Shown here piece by piece: positions 1 to 10,426 of a stretch of 64,000 nucleotides of DNA. Source of the DNA: Porodaedalea pini (lineage: Eukaryota > Basidiomycota > Agaricomycetes > Hymenochaetales > Hymenochaetaceae). The notes below the pieces were generated by a model. The model made no database searches, was not told where the DNA came from, and saw only the letters and a program-made list of their open reading frames with translations. How positions within the stretch are numbered: position 1 is the stretch's first letter; each line of letters begins with the position of its first letter. The stretch is taken from positions 372,001 through 436,000 of the forward strand of contig NBAY01000009.1 of NCBI GenBank assembly GCA_002794775.1, given 5' to 3'. The position numbers were made by a program, and so were the translations under genes.

Positions 1-413
1 CTTCGGCATCTATTTTTACGACTCCTCCAAGAGGAAATTAATAAGTCTGTCCCAAGATGTTGTTATTTTACATTGGATCCTGGTATGCATTGCTTCAAGT
101 CGACTCCGGACTGACTGCATCCCAGTGGTTTTTTTTTTTCAGTCTGAAGGCTATAAGGCAACGATACCTGTTTGTCCGTGATGGCATCTAAACACTGCTT
201 TCCGCTGGTAAGTGTCTTCTGGGAAGTGCGTTCATATTGGTAACAGACTGCCTGACAAACATTCATAGTGACGTATTACCAAGGCTAACGCCAGCTCATT
301 GCAGAGAAGCATTGCTTAAAATAAGATCATAAGGGATAAAAGGGCAAGGGGACAGAAATTGAGCACATAACTCCTCATATCCCTAGAACTCGTTAAGCGA
401 GATATTCATCACA
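1..413. other. No gene recognised; upstream region of the GST pseudogene
   Basis: Only short, unsupported open frames are present. A run of twelve T lies near 128-139. The stretch just before 414 would be the former promoter of the glutathione S-transferase gene, but I see no clear TATA box. Confidence 0.4.
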
Positions 414-1535
414 ATGGCGGCGGCATGCAGTGTGATTACTTTTTACGACGTCGCATTCATGGTTCAAGAAAAGACGTTGTCGCCATACTCTGTGAGATTA
501 AGGTCGGAATTCATTCGTGACTCCCCGCAGCAATCGATCGGGACTCCTAACGCTGGCTTTATCGGACAGACTCCTACTGGATTACAAGAATATTTCATAC
601 GAAAACGTGTGGCCCGATTTCCCCGATGTCAAAGCAACAGCAAGAGCCGTTGGCGCACCCCCGACGAGGACGAATGCTGACAGCAGTCTGGTGTACACAA
701 TCCCTTTCATCACCGTTGCGCCCCGGGCCCGCGACAAGCCGACCTTCGCGCTCTCCGACTCCGCCAAGATCGCGGAGTACATCGAGGAGACTTTTCCAGA
801 TCTCAAGGGCAAGCTGCTACCGGCAGAGACACGCGTATTCCAGGCTGTCTTCTCGAAGTACTTGGCCGAGAATGTGCTAGGTTCCATGTACAAGCTGATT
901 ATTGTGCCGATTACCCATGCATTACCCGCGCACACGCACGAATGGTTCATCGAGTCGCGTAGAAGGACCACTGGCAAGACTTAGCGCCACAGGACGAAGC
1001 GAGCGTGGCGGAGGCATGGAAGAACTTTGACGCTGCGTTCGACGACCTCGCTACACATCTCGACAAGGCCGGGGAGGGTAACTATCGTGTCATGGGAGGA
1101 GTGAGCTACTCAGACCCAGGGAAAAATAGCAATTGTGGTATAGAATCATATAGAGTGAGATCTAACCAGAAATCGACATCGAGTGGAAATCGAGTGTGGG
1201 ACGTTTTCATATTGTGATATTGAATGGTCATCAAAAGTACAAATTTTAAGGCTGTGAAGAGGCTCGATTTCACTCGTTTCTACTCAATTTTCAAATTACA
1301 AACATCGAGTGATTTCGAGTGGTATCAGATTTCACAACATAAAAGCGTCCAGCACTCGATTTCATTCGATGCTCATTTGATGGTGATATTTCACTCGATC
1401 CGACTTGATGCCACAATTGCTAATTTTCACTGGGTTTGATGAGCAGTGGAAGAGGCTTGAGAATCGCAACGGTGGGAGATGGGCGAAGCTTATGGATCTT
1501 CCGGTGTACAAGAGATTGCTGCCGGCCAACCGACA
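414..1535 (+). pseudogene. Glutathione S-transferase (Ure2p-like/fungal class), disrupted
   Basis: The first exon (414-502) begins MAAACSVITFYDVAF and joins over a 67-bp GT-AG intron (503-569) to a frame reading LLLDYKNISYENVW, the thioredoxin-like N-terminal half of fungal cytosolic GSTs; ALSDSAKIAEYIEE is the glutathione-binding region. The family conjugates glutathione to electrophiles in detoxification. Two lesions kill the gene. Near 960-965 one base is missing: the reading stops at 982-984, while the correct helical domain (DHWQDLAPQDEASVAEAW) continues one frame over. After VSYSD the domain is interrupted at 1115-1434 by a MITE, and the last helix (NGGRWAKLMDLPVYKRLL) and its TAG resume only at 1435-1535. 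Part of the helical domain between the two pieces is also missing. The family is clear; the exact subclass is inferred. Confidence 0.8.
1115..1434. mobile_element. 320-bp MITE with 24-bp terminal inverted repeats
   Basis: The ends are near-perfect inverted repeats of 24 bp: CCCAGGGAAAAATAGCAATT at the left and, read inward from the right, CCCAGTGAAAATTAGCAATT, both followed by GTGG. The inside is AT-rich, non-coding and full of scattered copies of ATCGAGTG and its complement CACTCGAT. Size, ends and lack of coding sequence are those of a non-autonomous DNA transposon. The CAGxG start resembles hAT ends, but I could not see an 8-bp target duplication, so the superfamily is open. It lies inside the C-terminal domain of the GST pseudogene. 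Confidence 0.75.
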
Positions 1536-1674
1536 GTAGTACTATGTCGTAAAATTGGGAACTTTCAATGTTAGCAGAATGACATTCTTAAACTCAAGTG
1601 CTACTATTTTACACTCGCAATATTCTATGCGGGGAAGATTTCAGACTCGCTGAGCACATTACTCATTCAGAATA

Positions 1675-2384
1675 TCAAATGAAATCGGGCTTATACTCCA
1701 TCCCCCTGCTCGCGTGCCAGGTCTCAGGACCCTATACCAGACAGCGTCAACATTATTCTGTGATCAATTTGCCGAGCACTCACTTTCATATTCTTGATCC
1801 TCTCATTCGACACTCTCCTTGCGTACCACTCGCCCTGCGTCACACCCGGCTGGTGTCTCACTCGATCATCAGGACTCATACGGGAAACGGCCTCCTTCAC
1901 TGCATCGCTCTCTTCTAATGCGCGGAGGGGCACACTATGACCGGGGCGCGAGAAGAAGACAACTGACCAGCGTGGGTAAGCACTCTGAGCGCCGGGCGGA
2001 GGCACGATACGGTGCAGGTTCGAGCGCGGAATTCCACCAGAAAACAGTGTGAGCGTGTCTCCGATGTTGCAGATCGCATGGCCAGGGAGTGGGCGAACAT
2101 ATTGCCAGTCTAGAGAGCCTGGCGGGAGCACTTGTAGCCCGCCGAGCCGATTGTGCAGGAAGGAAAGCGAGCCAAAATCGGTGTGGGCACCAAGCGCTAC
2201 TTTGTCCTTGTCGATCACACCCTCAGTATTGGCATGCTTGGGTGGACTCTTGATGCAACGTGCTTCTGAGCCGCTCGGATCCGTGAGTGCATGAAGTTCG
2301 AGCAGCGCCCCAATCGGCAGGCCGAGCTTCTTCTCGAAGATGGAGAAAATAGTATCAATGACCCCGATGGACTTGCGCACGAAA
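1675..2384 (-). pseudogene. 2-oxoglutarate/Fe(II) oxygenase, C-terminal half of a gene split by insertion
   Basis: Two exons on the minus strand (2384-1784 and 1731-1675, GTGAGT...TATAG intron) encode the catalytic core of an isopenicillin-N-synthase-like dioxygenase. The iron site H-x-D is in LGAHTDFGSLSFLHN, the distal His in NLHRIVPPPG, and the 2-oxoglutarate RxS in YPRWSVVFF. The C-terminus GPETWHASRGMEYKPDF matches the usual fungal end of the family. The piece starts abruptly at FVRKS, exactly where the half at 14686-15221 ends with TITP. No lesion other than the insertion is seen, so the break is probably recent. Substrate unknown; relatives act in secondary metabolism and on small aromatic or amino-acid-derived molecules. 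Confidence 0.85.
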
Positions 2385-2404
2385 GGACATCACAAAAATC
2401 TGCA
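2385..2404. repeat. Left target duplication GGA and terminal inverted repeat of the 12.3-kb element
   Basis: GGA (2385-2387) belongs to the oxygenase codons for Pro-Phe. One extra C (2388) precedes the 16-bp inverted repeat ATCACAAAAATCTGCA. The extra C has no counterpart at the right end and may be a later change or part of the left terminus. Confidence 0.7.
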
Positions 2405-2860
2405 GAGTATTATAACTAATTATATTCAATTATAAGTCTTAAAAGACATGTAATACATATAATCATTTCGGGCATAATTATAGAGCAATAAAATCTGAAC
2501 TCCATCTTACAATCCACCATAATACTTACCGAAAAGCATGACAGTCATACCAAATTATAATATATCAAAACACTTATGAGAGATTTTAATACATGATAAG
2601 ACTTTCAATAGAGTATAAGTTAGCGGAAGTATTGCAGACTTATATATAATTAAATAAATTCTAAAGTCAGGATTACAAGGCGGCGGAAGAGTTGTCGGAG
2701 TTATAAAAGCAAGAAATTACTTATAATGCTTTCTAATTGATGGTGATGCGCACTGTCAGTTCTCATGTATATAATAGTTATAGCTCACTTAGCAGCAGTT
2801 GTCGTGGATGACAATTAGATGGAAGTATTGGAATAGAATGAAATTGAAATAGCACATAAC
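2405..2860. other. AT-rich subterminal region of the 12.3-kb element
   Basis: No gene is supported. The DNA is strongly AT-rich with many variants of TTATAAG/CTTATAA, plus GATAAGACTTTC near 2596-2607. Similar words recur beside the opposite end (near 14440-14600) and near 8150, as expected of subterminal transposase-binding repeats in DNA transposons. The role is inferred. Confidence 0.5.
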
Positions 2861-2948
2861 AATATGCGACCAACGATAGGGAAAATAGAAATAGCTGTTC
2901 AAGATGGATGGTATTGGATTGAATGTGAGCGGAAATTTCAATCAAAAT

Positions 2949-3810
2949 TCATACATTGTCCTCTTCCTCTTCGTTGTCCTCCTCACCCTCGGTCCAGTCT
3001 CGATAGAAGTCTTCAATATCAGCTATGGCACCTAGGTCATGAGGATCAGTTGCCGCTTGGGTATTCGGAAAGATGATTCTGAGTAAGGGTTAGTAAGGGA
3101 CCATAATATCACATAGACGCAGATGAACGTACCAATTCCACCAAATCAATAGCTCAGCAGTGTACCTCTTGACATGTGGGATGTCAGACCTGAACAATTG
3201 AATAATACCATTAAACATCTCGGGTATTTCTGGAGCACTCGACGTAGAGAAATGGAGCCTTGCGCTAAGAGCAAAGTAGACCTGGTAGTAATACATTTTT
3301 CAGTATTATATATGCGCAAACCGTGAAACAAATAAAATACCTGGACAGTAACGTATGCAAGTGATCCTGGAGTGACTTCGGTCATACCATGGATCTCTGC
3401 ATTACCTATTTTTGTACACCTTGAGCCTTTGACAGCGGGACCTGAGTTAGCAGAAGAAGGTGCCGTAAAGATGTGTTTATAGGCCTACAAACCGTTTTCG
3501 AAGGCAAAGACTCGGCTATGATTGCCATCAAGTTCATGGGTAACTCCTTTTTTGTTTGTTACCGTGGCCCTGTCCGCACGCAACAAAGCTAGATATCTAG
3601 AAAGTATGTAATATAAATCAGCAATGATGTGATAGGGAAGGCATGAGTACGTCTTCTTTTGTTCAAGGTGGATCAGTGATTTGTTGTAATTCAGCAGGGC
3701 TAAGCTTTGCGTTAGGAATACCTTTGTTTAGAATTTGTTGTGGGCTAGTCCATGGTTCATATGCTCTAGCAAGGTAGCGTCCCTTGCTGACGAAGATGTC
3801 CGCTGCAGTA
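2949..3810 (-). pseudogene. Decayed hypothetical Agaricomycete protein gene
   Basis: Minus-strand exons can be followed from about 3810 (ADIFVSKGRYLARAYEPW), through 3610-3370 (GVTHELDGNHSRVFAFENG, then AEIHGMTEVTPGSLAYV), 3297-3140 (VYFALSARLHFSTSSAPE, ending LLIWWN) to an acidic C-terminus (DIEDFYRDWTEGEEDNEEE, stop at 2949-2951). I recall this layout (GRH/GRY motif, EVTPGSLAYV..Q..FALS, WWN, acidic tail) as a common unannotated Agaricomycete family, but its function is unknown to me. A TAG follows FENGL in frame and the last splice would make a further TGA, so the gene looks dead. It lies opposite to the 863-residue gene inside the same element. Confidence 0.5.
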
Positions 3811-5369
3811 CTGCAAATGAGTAAAGTAAACAGATAAACGAAGACAAGAGGAAGAAGCCAGCGTACTGATCACAGAAAGACAGAAGAAAGAATAGTACAC
3901 ACCTCTTTTTGAATCAATCGTAATATCTCGCCTGACATGACAATGTATGTTCGATGTGCATCCTTCACCCTATCAAAAAACAGCACCGCTAACTATAGTT
4001 TGCGGTACTGCATACTCCACCCCACCTGTCGCATGCACTAGGCTGGCGACGACGGCAGGGTTGGCTATACTATGACAGCGGTTGCTATCGAGCCTGGGAG
4101 CACTTGTCGAAAGACGAGGTGAAAGAAGGCTCGAGACAGCGAGAAATCCCGTCCTGATCCCAGAAAGCTCAGATCCCAGTATTTGCTTGATCTGGCTGTC
4201 GATGGTCAGCCGGTAAAGCAATATGATATGTTTTAGTATACGGACCTCTTTCTTGAGTTCTAGTGCTCAAACTTGTTGGGTAATGCATGAAGTCCATATC
4301 ATGGCTTGCTACGACAGCTGCTGTTGTCGACTCGTATCAACGGATGGGAAAACGATCCACTGGAGGATTATCTCAAAGTACTTACTCCGGAGTGAGCAGC
4401 TGAACCTCTGCGGGGGCCAGGAGCTTTGCGAGTGTCTCGTTCTCGAATCCACGAAAGTCTTTGTGATCATTATCTGGCTGTGTCGACTCGTTGTCAATGG
4501 ATGGGAAAACGATCCACTGGAGGATAACATCGCTGATCCCTGATGTGTCGCTGATCCTTGGTGTGTTGGTCATTCGAGCGGTACGCAGATGCTCACGCAA
4601 GTAACAAAGCCCATGAGTTATTGACTATGCAGAAAGAAAAGGAAACAGTTACTTACCAAACCTGAGCGGTGGTCCGTGCCGTTTCGCAAGCTCAGTCTAG
4701 CAAGGTAGCATGATCGCACCTACTACTTGTAATCTGGCCGTTGAGCGTGTGCTTGGTCGTGGTCAAGTAAAACATTGAGGACGGTCGAAGGGCTACAGTC
4801 GTGGAGAATGAGATAGGGGGGAGGGAGACATCAATGTGAGAGTCAGGCTTGTGGCAGTGGGGCCTGAGCCTAGTTGGGAGCGAGTCGCGCGTGCGTTCCC
4901 ACGTACTCCGGCACGTGACGACTCGGTCCGAAGTTGATCATCACCGCTGCCGCTCTTGTCATCGACTTCAAGTTGCCTCCCACCATCAATCAACCTGTTA
5001 CCACTGCCCGAAGAACCCACCCGACCATCACGAAGTCCCTAAGAGTCAGCCTAGTGCATACTCGTGGACATATTATCGACGGTCTGCAGTAGCAAACCGT
5101 CTTGTGTATCTCAGCGGCTACAATTCGTATTTGCTGAGCTGAAGGTCGTCGTCTTCAGGGCCCAACACTTCAAGGATTTCTCCACGGAGAGGCAGATTGA
5201 AATTGCGAGGTGTGTCATAGAAAGTTGCTTATTTGAATGCGCTGAAGGCTCGAACGTTTTCAAAGACATTTCAGTCCAATCCTGATTCATCCTACGTCAA
5301 GGCTTTCTCGAAGTTCTCCAAATTTCAATCCTTTGTCGACCACATAACTTGTGACAGACCTATCTCAAG
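3811..5369. other. Region without a supported gene between the two element genes
   Basis: Short frames on both strands (for example 3973-4221 on minus) show no family I recognise. A 44-bp direct repeat lies at 4326-4368 and 4482-4525. The rightmost few hundred bases are presumably the promoter and 5' leader of the gene at 5370. Confidence 0.4.
4326..4525 (+). repeat. Spaced direct repeat of about 44 bp
   Basis: The sequence from GTCGACTCGT to GATCCACTGGAGGAT occurs at 4326-4368 and again at 4482-4525 with few differences, about 157 bp apart. On the minus strand both copies read ILQWIVFPS.D, so this may be a duplicated coding fragment, but the frame context is not convincing. Confidence 0.6.
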
Positions 5370-8014
5370 ATGTCAAGCGGAGGTGATTACTCTTGGTATG
5401 GTACGAATGGCGAGAATAGCTCGTGGGGCGAAGAGCAAGACTCGTGCCAGTGGGAGCTTGGCTCATGGGGCAAGGAGCAAGGCTCGGGGGGCAAAGAGCA
5501 AGGCTCAGGGGGCAAAGAGCAAGGCTCGGGGGGCAAAGAGCAAGGCTCAGGGCGCAAGGAGCAAGGCTCGTACCAGTGGGATGGAGAGCTTGGCTCATGG
5601 AGCAATGAGCCTGGCCCGTGGGGCAATGAGCCTGGCTCGTGGGGCGATGAGCGTCGTTCGAGGAGCGAAGGACAACAACAGAATTCCTTACCTTTGAAAA
5701 AGACGCATGATCTCAGTACGTTTGCGAGCTGCTGATTCTGAAATGCATTCTAAAGTATTCGCACGCAGATGAGAGTGTATACCCAGTACGAGCCCTAGAT
5801 GCCCGAGTTTTGGCGGATATGCAGTATAACAAGAACGTCATCTCGAGTCCAAATGCAAACTGGGTACCACAATACCCGATAGTGAATGAGAAACTTGGTG
5901 TTCTCAAACATGTCAATGGCTTTTGGGGAGGTCACGAATACAGCCGATGGCCCCAATTTTTCTCAAAAACTTCCATCCATCACGCTTGCATCCCGTTCGA
6001 TGTGAATAACACCACGGGTAGCTTTGTGCGCCTTTGTTCTCTCGTCGTAGACATTCCTTTGTACGATCCCAAAGAGTCTGAGGACTTTACGGAGGTCCTC
6101 CTGCTCGACGAGGATGGTAACAAGGAGCACTGGCACAACAACGAACCGCAGATGCAAGTCGGCCGGTTGCGTCGAGAACTTATCGACAATTTGGAAACCG
6201 CACTGCTCTTGATAGTGGCGAAAACGCGAACTAGTGGCTCGATACACAGGCAAGAAGGGTCTGATGATGGAATGGACAAGACATACAGGCGGTGCTTGCA
6301 AGCGGGCCAGTTTGGAGTCAAGCGCCTTCGCCTCCTGAAAAGCAGCTGGCGGCAGACATTGTTCACTGTACGCGACATCCAGCGCTCCATTCTCGAACTG
6401 CATGGGCTGCATATGTACCTCGATGTCATGCTGCCGCACATCAAGTCGAAGCAATCCTATGAAACAGAGATCCTGCCTGTTCGCAGCGCATTCACTACCG
6501 AGCCCTCCATCGTCAACCACCTCTATCGGATCGGTATACCTGTGTGGTTCATTTGTCGGCATGAACAGTTAGATGGAAAAATTTTTGCTGTCCGGGATTG
6601 TGTTCCATGGTTGAAGTACGTTGAAAGCGGCTTATTCCAATTTAAAGGAAGGCCTCTTCACGACGGCTTTAGCTTTCAACTGGATGCGCATTTGCGAGAT
6701 CTGTCGAGGAGTCAGTTCATGGTGGAAGACAACATCAGCGAGCTCCTCGAGCAAATGTACGGCTTTCAGAATCATCAACCCGGAGCTCCCGCTTTCAGTC
6801 ATCCTTCGTCATCGTTGTCTGCTACGAAACACACTCAGGCTCCTCCTTCAATACCTTTGTCTTCAGTCCCTTCCACTGACGCAGCGTCCCAGGTGAACGT
6901 ACCTTCAAAGAAGAAGAAGAGCTTCAAGAAGAGGGCTGAGAAAGAAAAGGCAGAGAACAAGGGGAAGCAGAAGGCGCAAAGCGAGCCTTACATTAACTAC
7001 GCTCGTATCCTCCACATACCGAACGGAGTTGATGGTCGACCGGACCTGCCTTCGTACCACAAGGTTGTGTTGGGCAGTCTGACGAAACTCGGCACCATAG
7101 GCCAGAACAAGACCCACGCTGCACTCTACCCACTCCCTCCACCTTTCCTGCTCATCCACCCCAGCGCAGAAAAGACGGCAGATCTTTATCTCAACTACAT
7201 CCATATACGGCCTACATTGATTGATATGCTCCTCAAAGGCGGCATCTTCAACAAGTCAATATGGCGCAGGCTGCGAGACTGGAAGACCATCGTGCACGGC
7301 GACTACATGAAGTCCACGCCGCTCCCACCGAACACCGCCGATCCATTCGTAGAGCGCATCTACAACAGGATGCCTTCGGTACTAGATGCCAGTCCGTCCA
7401 GACAGGCTGCCAGTCACATCTCTCTCTCTTTGCATGATCATGACACGCCAGACACGAGCGACTTGCCTCCCGCGAAACGGCAACGAATTTCCGACAAGGC
7501 GACCATCAAGGTCGTGTTCAGTGTCGAGCGCCACTTGGAGCCATTTGATCGAACTAAGCAGCAGGTATGGCGCGGTAAATCTGTCTCAACGGACTGCATA
7601 GGCCGCAACAAGGTCCTTCAAATGGAAGTCCAGTGGGAACTTTCTGAGCTTTTATTCTGGTACGAGCTGTATGCGCTCGATCAACTGATCCTGCCACGCG
7701 AACACATGACAACGGACGAGCATCGGCAACAGAATGCTCTATTGAGCCGCATCTATCTCGGCACCACCGACGGCTCGACCACTGTCATTCCTGACATACG
7801 GAAGCCGATAAGGGAGTACTGGGGAGAACAATTGGACAACGGCTCCGTCGAGGCCCTTTTCCTCATTCTGAAGGTGTGGCCTGGCTTCCCCATGAGCGTA
7901 GGTGCCAGTGTGAAGGACTTCTGTCCCTTGATCTCATTCTACATTGAGACCTTCGTTCGATATTTCAATCGCATTCCCTCTATGCACTGTAACGTTCCCG
8001 TCTCGCTGCTGTAG
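5370..8014 (+). CDS. 863-residue protein of unknown function carried by the 12.3-kb element
   Basis: Exon 1 (5370-5715) joins over a 53-bp intron (GTACGT...CACGCAG) to exon 2 (5769-8014); the 2592-nt sum is one open frame. Residues about 33-75 are a Gly/Gln/Glu repeat with five near-perfect GKEQGSGG-like octads and related SNEPG units. Then comes a long well-ordered region with the conserved-looking stretches KHVNGFWGGHEYSRWPQFF, IPFDVNN, ELHGLHMYLDVMLPHIKSK and RIGIPVWFICR. A lysine-rich stretch (KKKKSFKKRAEKEK) near residue 496 looks like a nuclear signal. I recall similar unannotated proteins in Agaricomycetes, but know no function. A transposase-related or cargo role is inferred from location only. 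It has no premature stop although the nested Gypsy element is decayed. Confidence 0.75.
5467..5580 (+). repeat. In-frame 24-bp tandem repeat
   Basis: About five copies of a 24-bp unit built on GGCAAAGAGCAAGGCTC encode GKEQGSGG octads in the gene at 5370. The pattern leaves several other frames on both strands open, which makes misleading repetitive ORFs here. Confidence 0.85.
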
Positions 8015-8040
8015 CATCACTCATTATTGGATAGGATACA

Positions 8041-8120
8041 TTGTAATTATACGGCATAGTTCTTCATGTATTTAATGCAATTGTAGTTATATGGCATAGT
8101 TCTTCAGGTATTTAATGCAA
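8041..8120 (+). repeat. Tandem 40-bp duplication after the 863-residue gene
   Basis: Two adjacent 40-bp units (8041-8080 and 8081-8120) both contain GGCATAGTTCTTCA and TATTTAATGCAA, with about four mismatches. They lie just after the stop codon and may be in the 3' untranslated region or polyadenylation zone. Confidence 0.7.
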
Positions 8121-8235
8121 TTATACTTTCCGTGTAATACTTGCAGAGATGCTTATAAGCATCGTATATAACCACCAAAGTCTTGCACAAGTATATGAGA
8201 CGCTCGCAAAACTTACGCCTTGCTTATTATGGAAG

Positions 8236-8624
8236 TGTCAGAACTTGAACTTTTACCTTTTCTTTATTTCCCCTTTTCCTTTTCCTTTTCTTTTAATCAC
8301 TTCCCACACTCCCTTCATATAACCTTCATTCGTTCCATTCCCACTCATTATGTAATGTTAGGTAATATAGTCTCACGGTCATCGCTATATAAGGTCTCAG
8401 GAATCGCATGAACTCCTTGTTCTGCTTTTCCTCTTACCTCCACAACGACCTAGGTGAGACTCGTCCCCCTTGTATTAGTCTAGTCTTGTATTAATCCTCT
8501 TACCTCCGTGATGACCTAGCCTGAGTAAACGTATCCCGAGTCTACGCTCGAGTATAGTATGTCCCAGACGATAGTCAGCTGAGGCCTGCCCAGTCCGAGT
8601 CGTCTCCCGGACTCCCACCTAACA
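8236..8624 (+). repeat. 5' LTR of the Gypsy element
   Basis: It starts TGTCAGAACTTGAAC and ends CCCACCTAACA. A TATATAAG near 8386-8393 is a likely TATA box for the element's transcript. Five of the eight differences from the 3' LTR are TG or CA in this copy where the 3' copy keeps CG. Confidence 0.95.
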
Positions 8625-8894
8625 TAAAAGCAGAACCCCACCCAGGCTCATCCCCAGCGTACGTCGTCGCTGTCGACTCGCCTTCACTCGGTCTAGAGGA
8701 GCACTCCCCTCGACGGACTTGACGTGTAGAACCCCTAAACGACAAACCCTCAACCCTGCCCGGACATTTTCGGACGTTCATGTATTATGTAAACCTACAC
8801 CTGACCTTTCCCGACCCTGGCTCTCCGCCTCTCCCTCTGGTGGAGGAACCATCTGACCTGGACGTGGGTAACACACCGTGTACAGTCCTCGACG

Positions 8895-10424
8895 TTGTTG
8901 TCGATTGTGCTCTCGACCGCCCCCTTCCGTTTGGTCATCAAATTCGCCGATGAACCTGTCCTTCGCCAGCGTAATGTTCATCCGGACAACCAGCCCCTCC
9001 CAGTTCCCCCCCCCCCCCCCCTCGGTCTAGTCAACATAGATCTTACCGAGGAACAACAGTGGGCTCTCCCTCATTTGTCGCGCTACGACACCGAACGACA
9101 GTCGTACGTAGCCGACGATAGAAACCACGTCACCCATAACCTCTGGTGGAGTGACATTAGACACACCTGGTACTCAACTGAACCATCAGGCGAAAGAACT
9201 CGGTGGGCGCCTCAAACCCCTCGTGCCCCAGCATCCCCTACCATTTCGACATCGTCGGTCGTCCTTCCCAGCGAACCAGGAGGATACCGAACGCCCCGCA
9301 GAGACTCGTCACCGCCGACACCCCCTGAACGCCTAATGCACACGCCCATACCAGTGATGTCGGAAGGCTTTACCCAAAGGCAACAACAGGAAATCGCAGC
9401 GATCGTAGCGGCTGCTTTTACCCGCGCCGCAACGAATGCCCCTGCAGCCCAAGCCCCAGCTCCCTCGATTGACGTCGCTCGGCCACGCGAATTCGCTGGC
9501 GGCGATGACTACCTCGACTTCAAGCGTGAAGTCCTTCTCTTTGTCTCGCCAAACCCCACAAAGTATCCCTCGTCGTCGAGCAAAATCTATGTCGCCCTCT
9601 CCTACCTCAAGGGTGGCAACGCGTCGACGTGGGCGCAAAACTACGTCCAGGAATTCACAACGGGTGGCATCGTGAGCTTCACGGATGACTGGACCAAGTT
9701 TCAGGAACGACTGGATGCTTCCTTCGATGACCCGAACAGGAAGGAGAAGGCGTTGAAGAAGTTCTGAGACAAGGTCCAGAAGGACCTCTCTGCTGATGAG
9801 TTCTTCCAGGATCTCGACGTAATCATCAAGGCAGCGGAGCTGAAAGATGATAGCGTCATTTGCGACCGCCTAAAGCGCGCAATGAACATCGAGGTGGTCC
9901 GCGGGGTGTTGAGGTCGACGCCAGTACCGACGACGTATGAGGCATGGAAGAAGAAAGCCGTCGAAATCGACCGGGGCAAACAACAGATTCACGCGATCCA
10001 ACGAGGTAGGACGTTACCATTCATGCCCCGCCCAACGCCCCAACAAGCACCCCCCGCGCGCCGACAGGTGGTGGCCCCACACATCGACAAATGCGATGCG
10101 ACTGGAATCACCTTCAGAGGAGCTGGCCAGCCGATGGATGTTTCAATGAAAGACGCGCAACGCCGACGTGCGTGCTGGATCTGCGGCGGTTTGGGCCACT
10201 TTAAGGACAAGTGCCCGCAGGCGAAACCGATCATCCAGCATATGCTGGAACTGATGGCACCAGGTGAACGTTGCGTCCTCACCGATGAGCTCGGAGCGAT
10301 GAAGGAATCGGCATTCGAGGAAGTCGTAGACACTCGAAGGTCGATGGTGGAAGAATACGTTGAGGAGGGAGAGAATGACGAAGAGGTTGTCGACTCACAG
10401 GGTTTTGCGAGTGGTCAGGCGTAG
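8895..10424 (+). pseudogene. gag: Gypsy gag polyprotein, interrupted
   Basis: One frame holds the N-terminal region, a retrotransposon gag core around 9470-9870 (PREFAGGDDYLDFKREV, STWAQNYVQ) and a zinc knuckle CWICGGLGHFKDKC (CX2CX4HX4C) near 10176-10217. The frame is cut by a TGA at 9765-9767 after KALKKF and reopens at once (DKVQKDLSADEFFQDLD). CGA or TGG would restore it. The true start is uncertain; an ATG near 9336 is an alternative. A 15-bp C run near 9007-9021 may be length-variable. Confidence 0.8.
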
Positions 10425-10426
10425 CC

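Noticed and set aside
5365..5626. Leu/Pro-rich minus-strand repeat proteins
   Set aside because: By-products of the 24-bp repeat that is open in many frames; no splice or domain support.
8625..8650. tRNA primer-binding site right after the 5' LTR
   Set aside because: The sequence TAAAAGCAGAACCCC does not convincingly match a tRNA 3' end that I can name.
9007..9021. C15 run in gag as a regulatory or slippage site
   Set aside because: The frame is the same on both sides as given, and the run could equally be a sequencing artefact.
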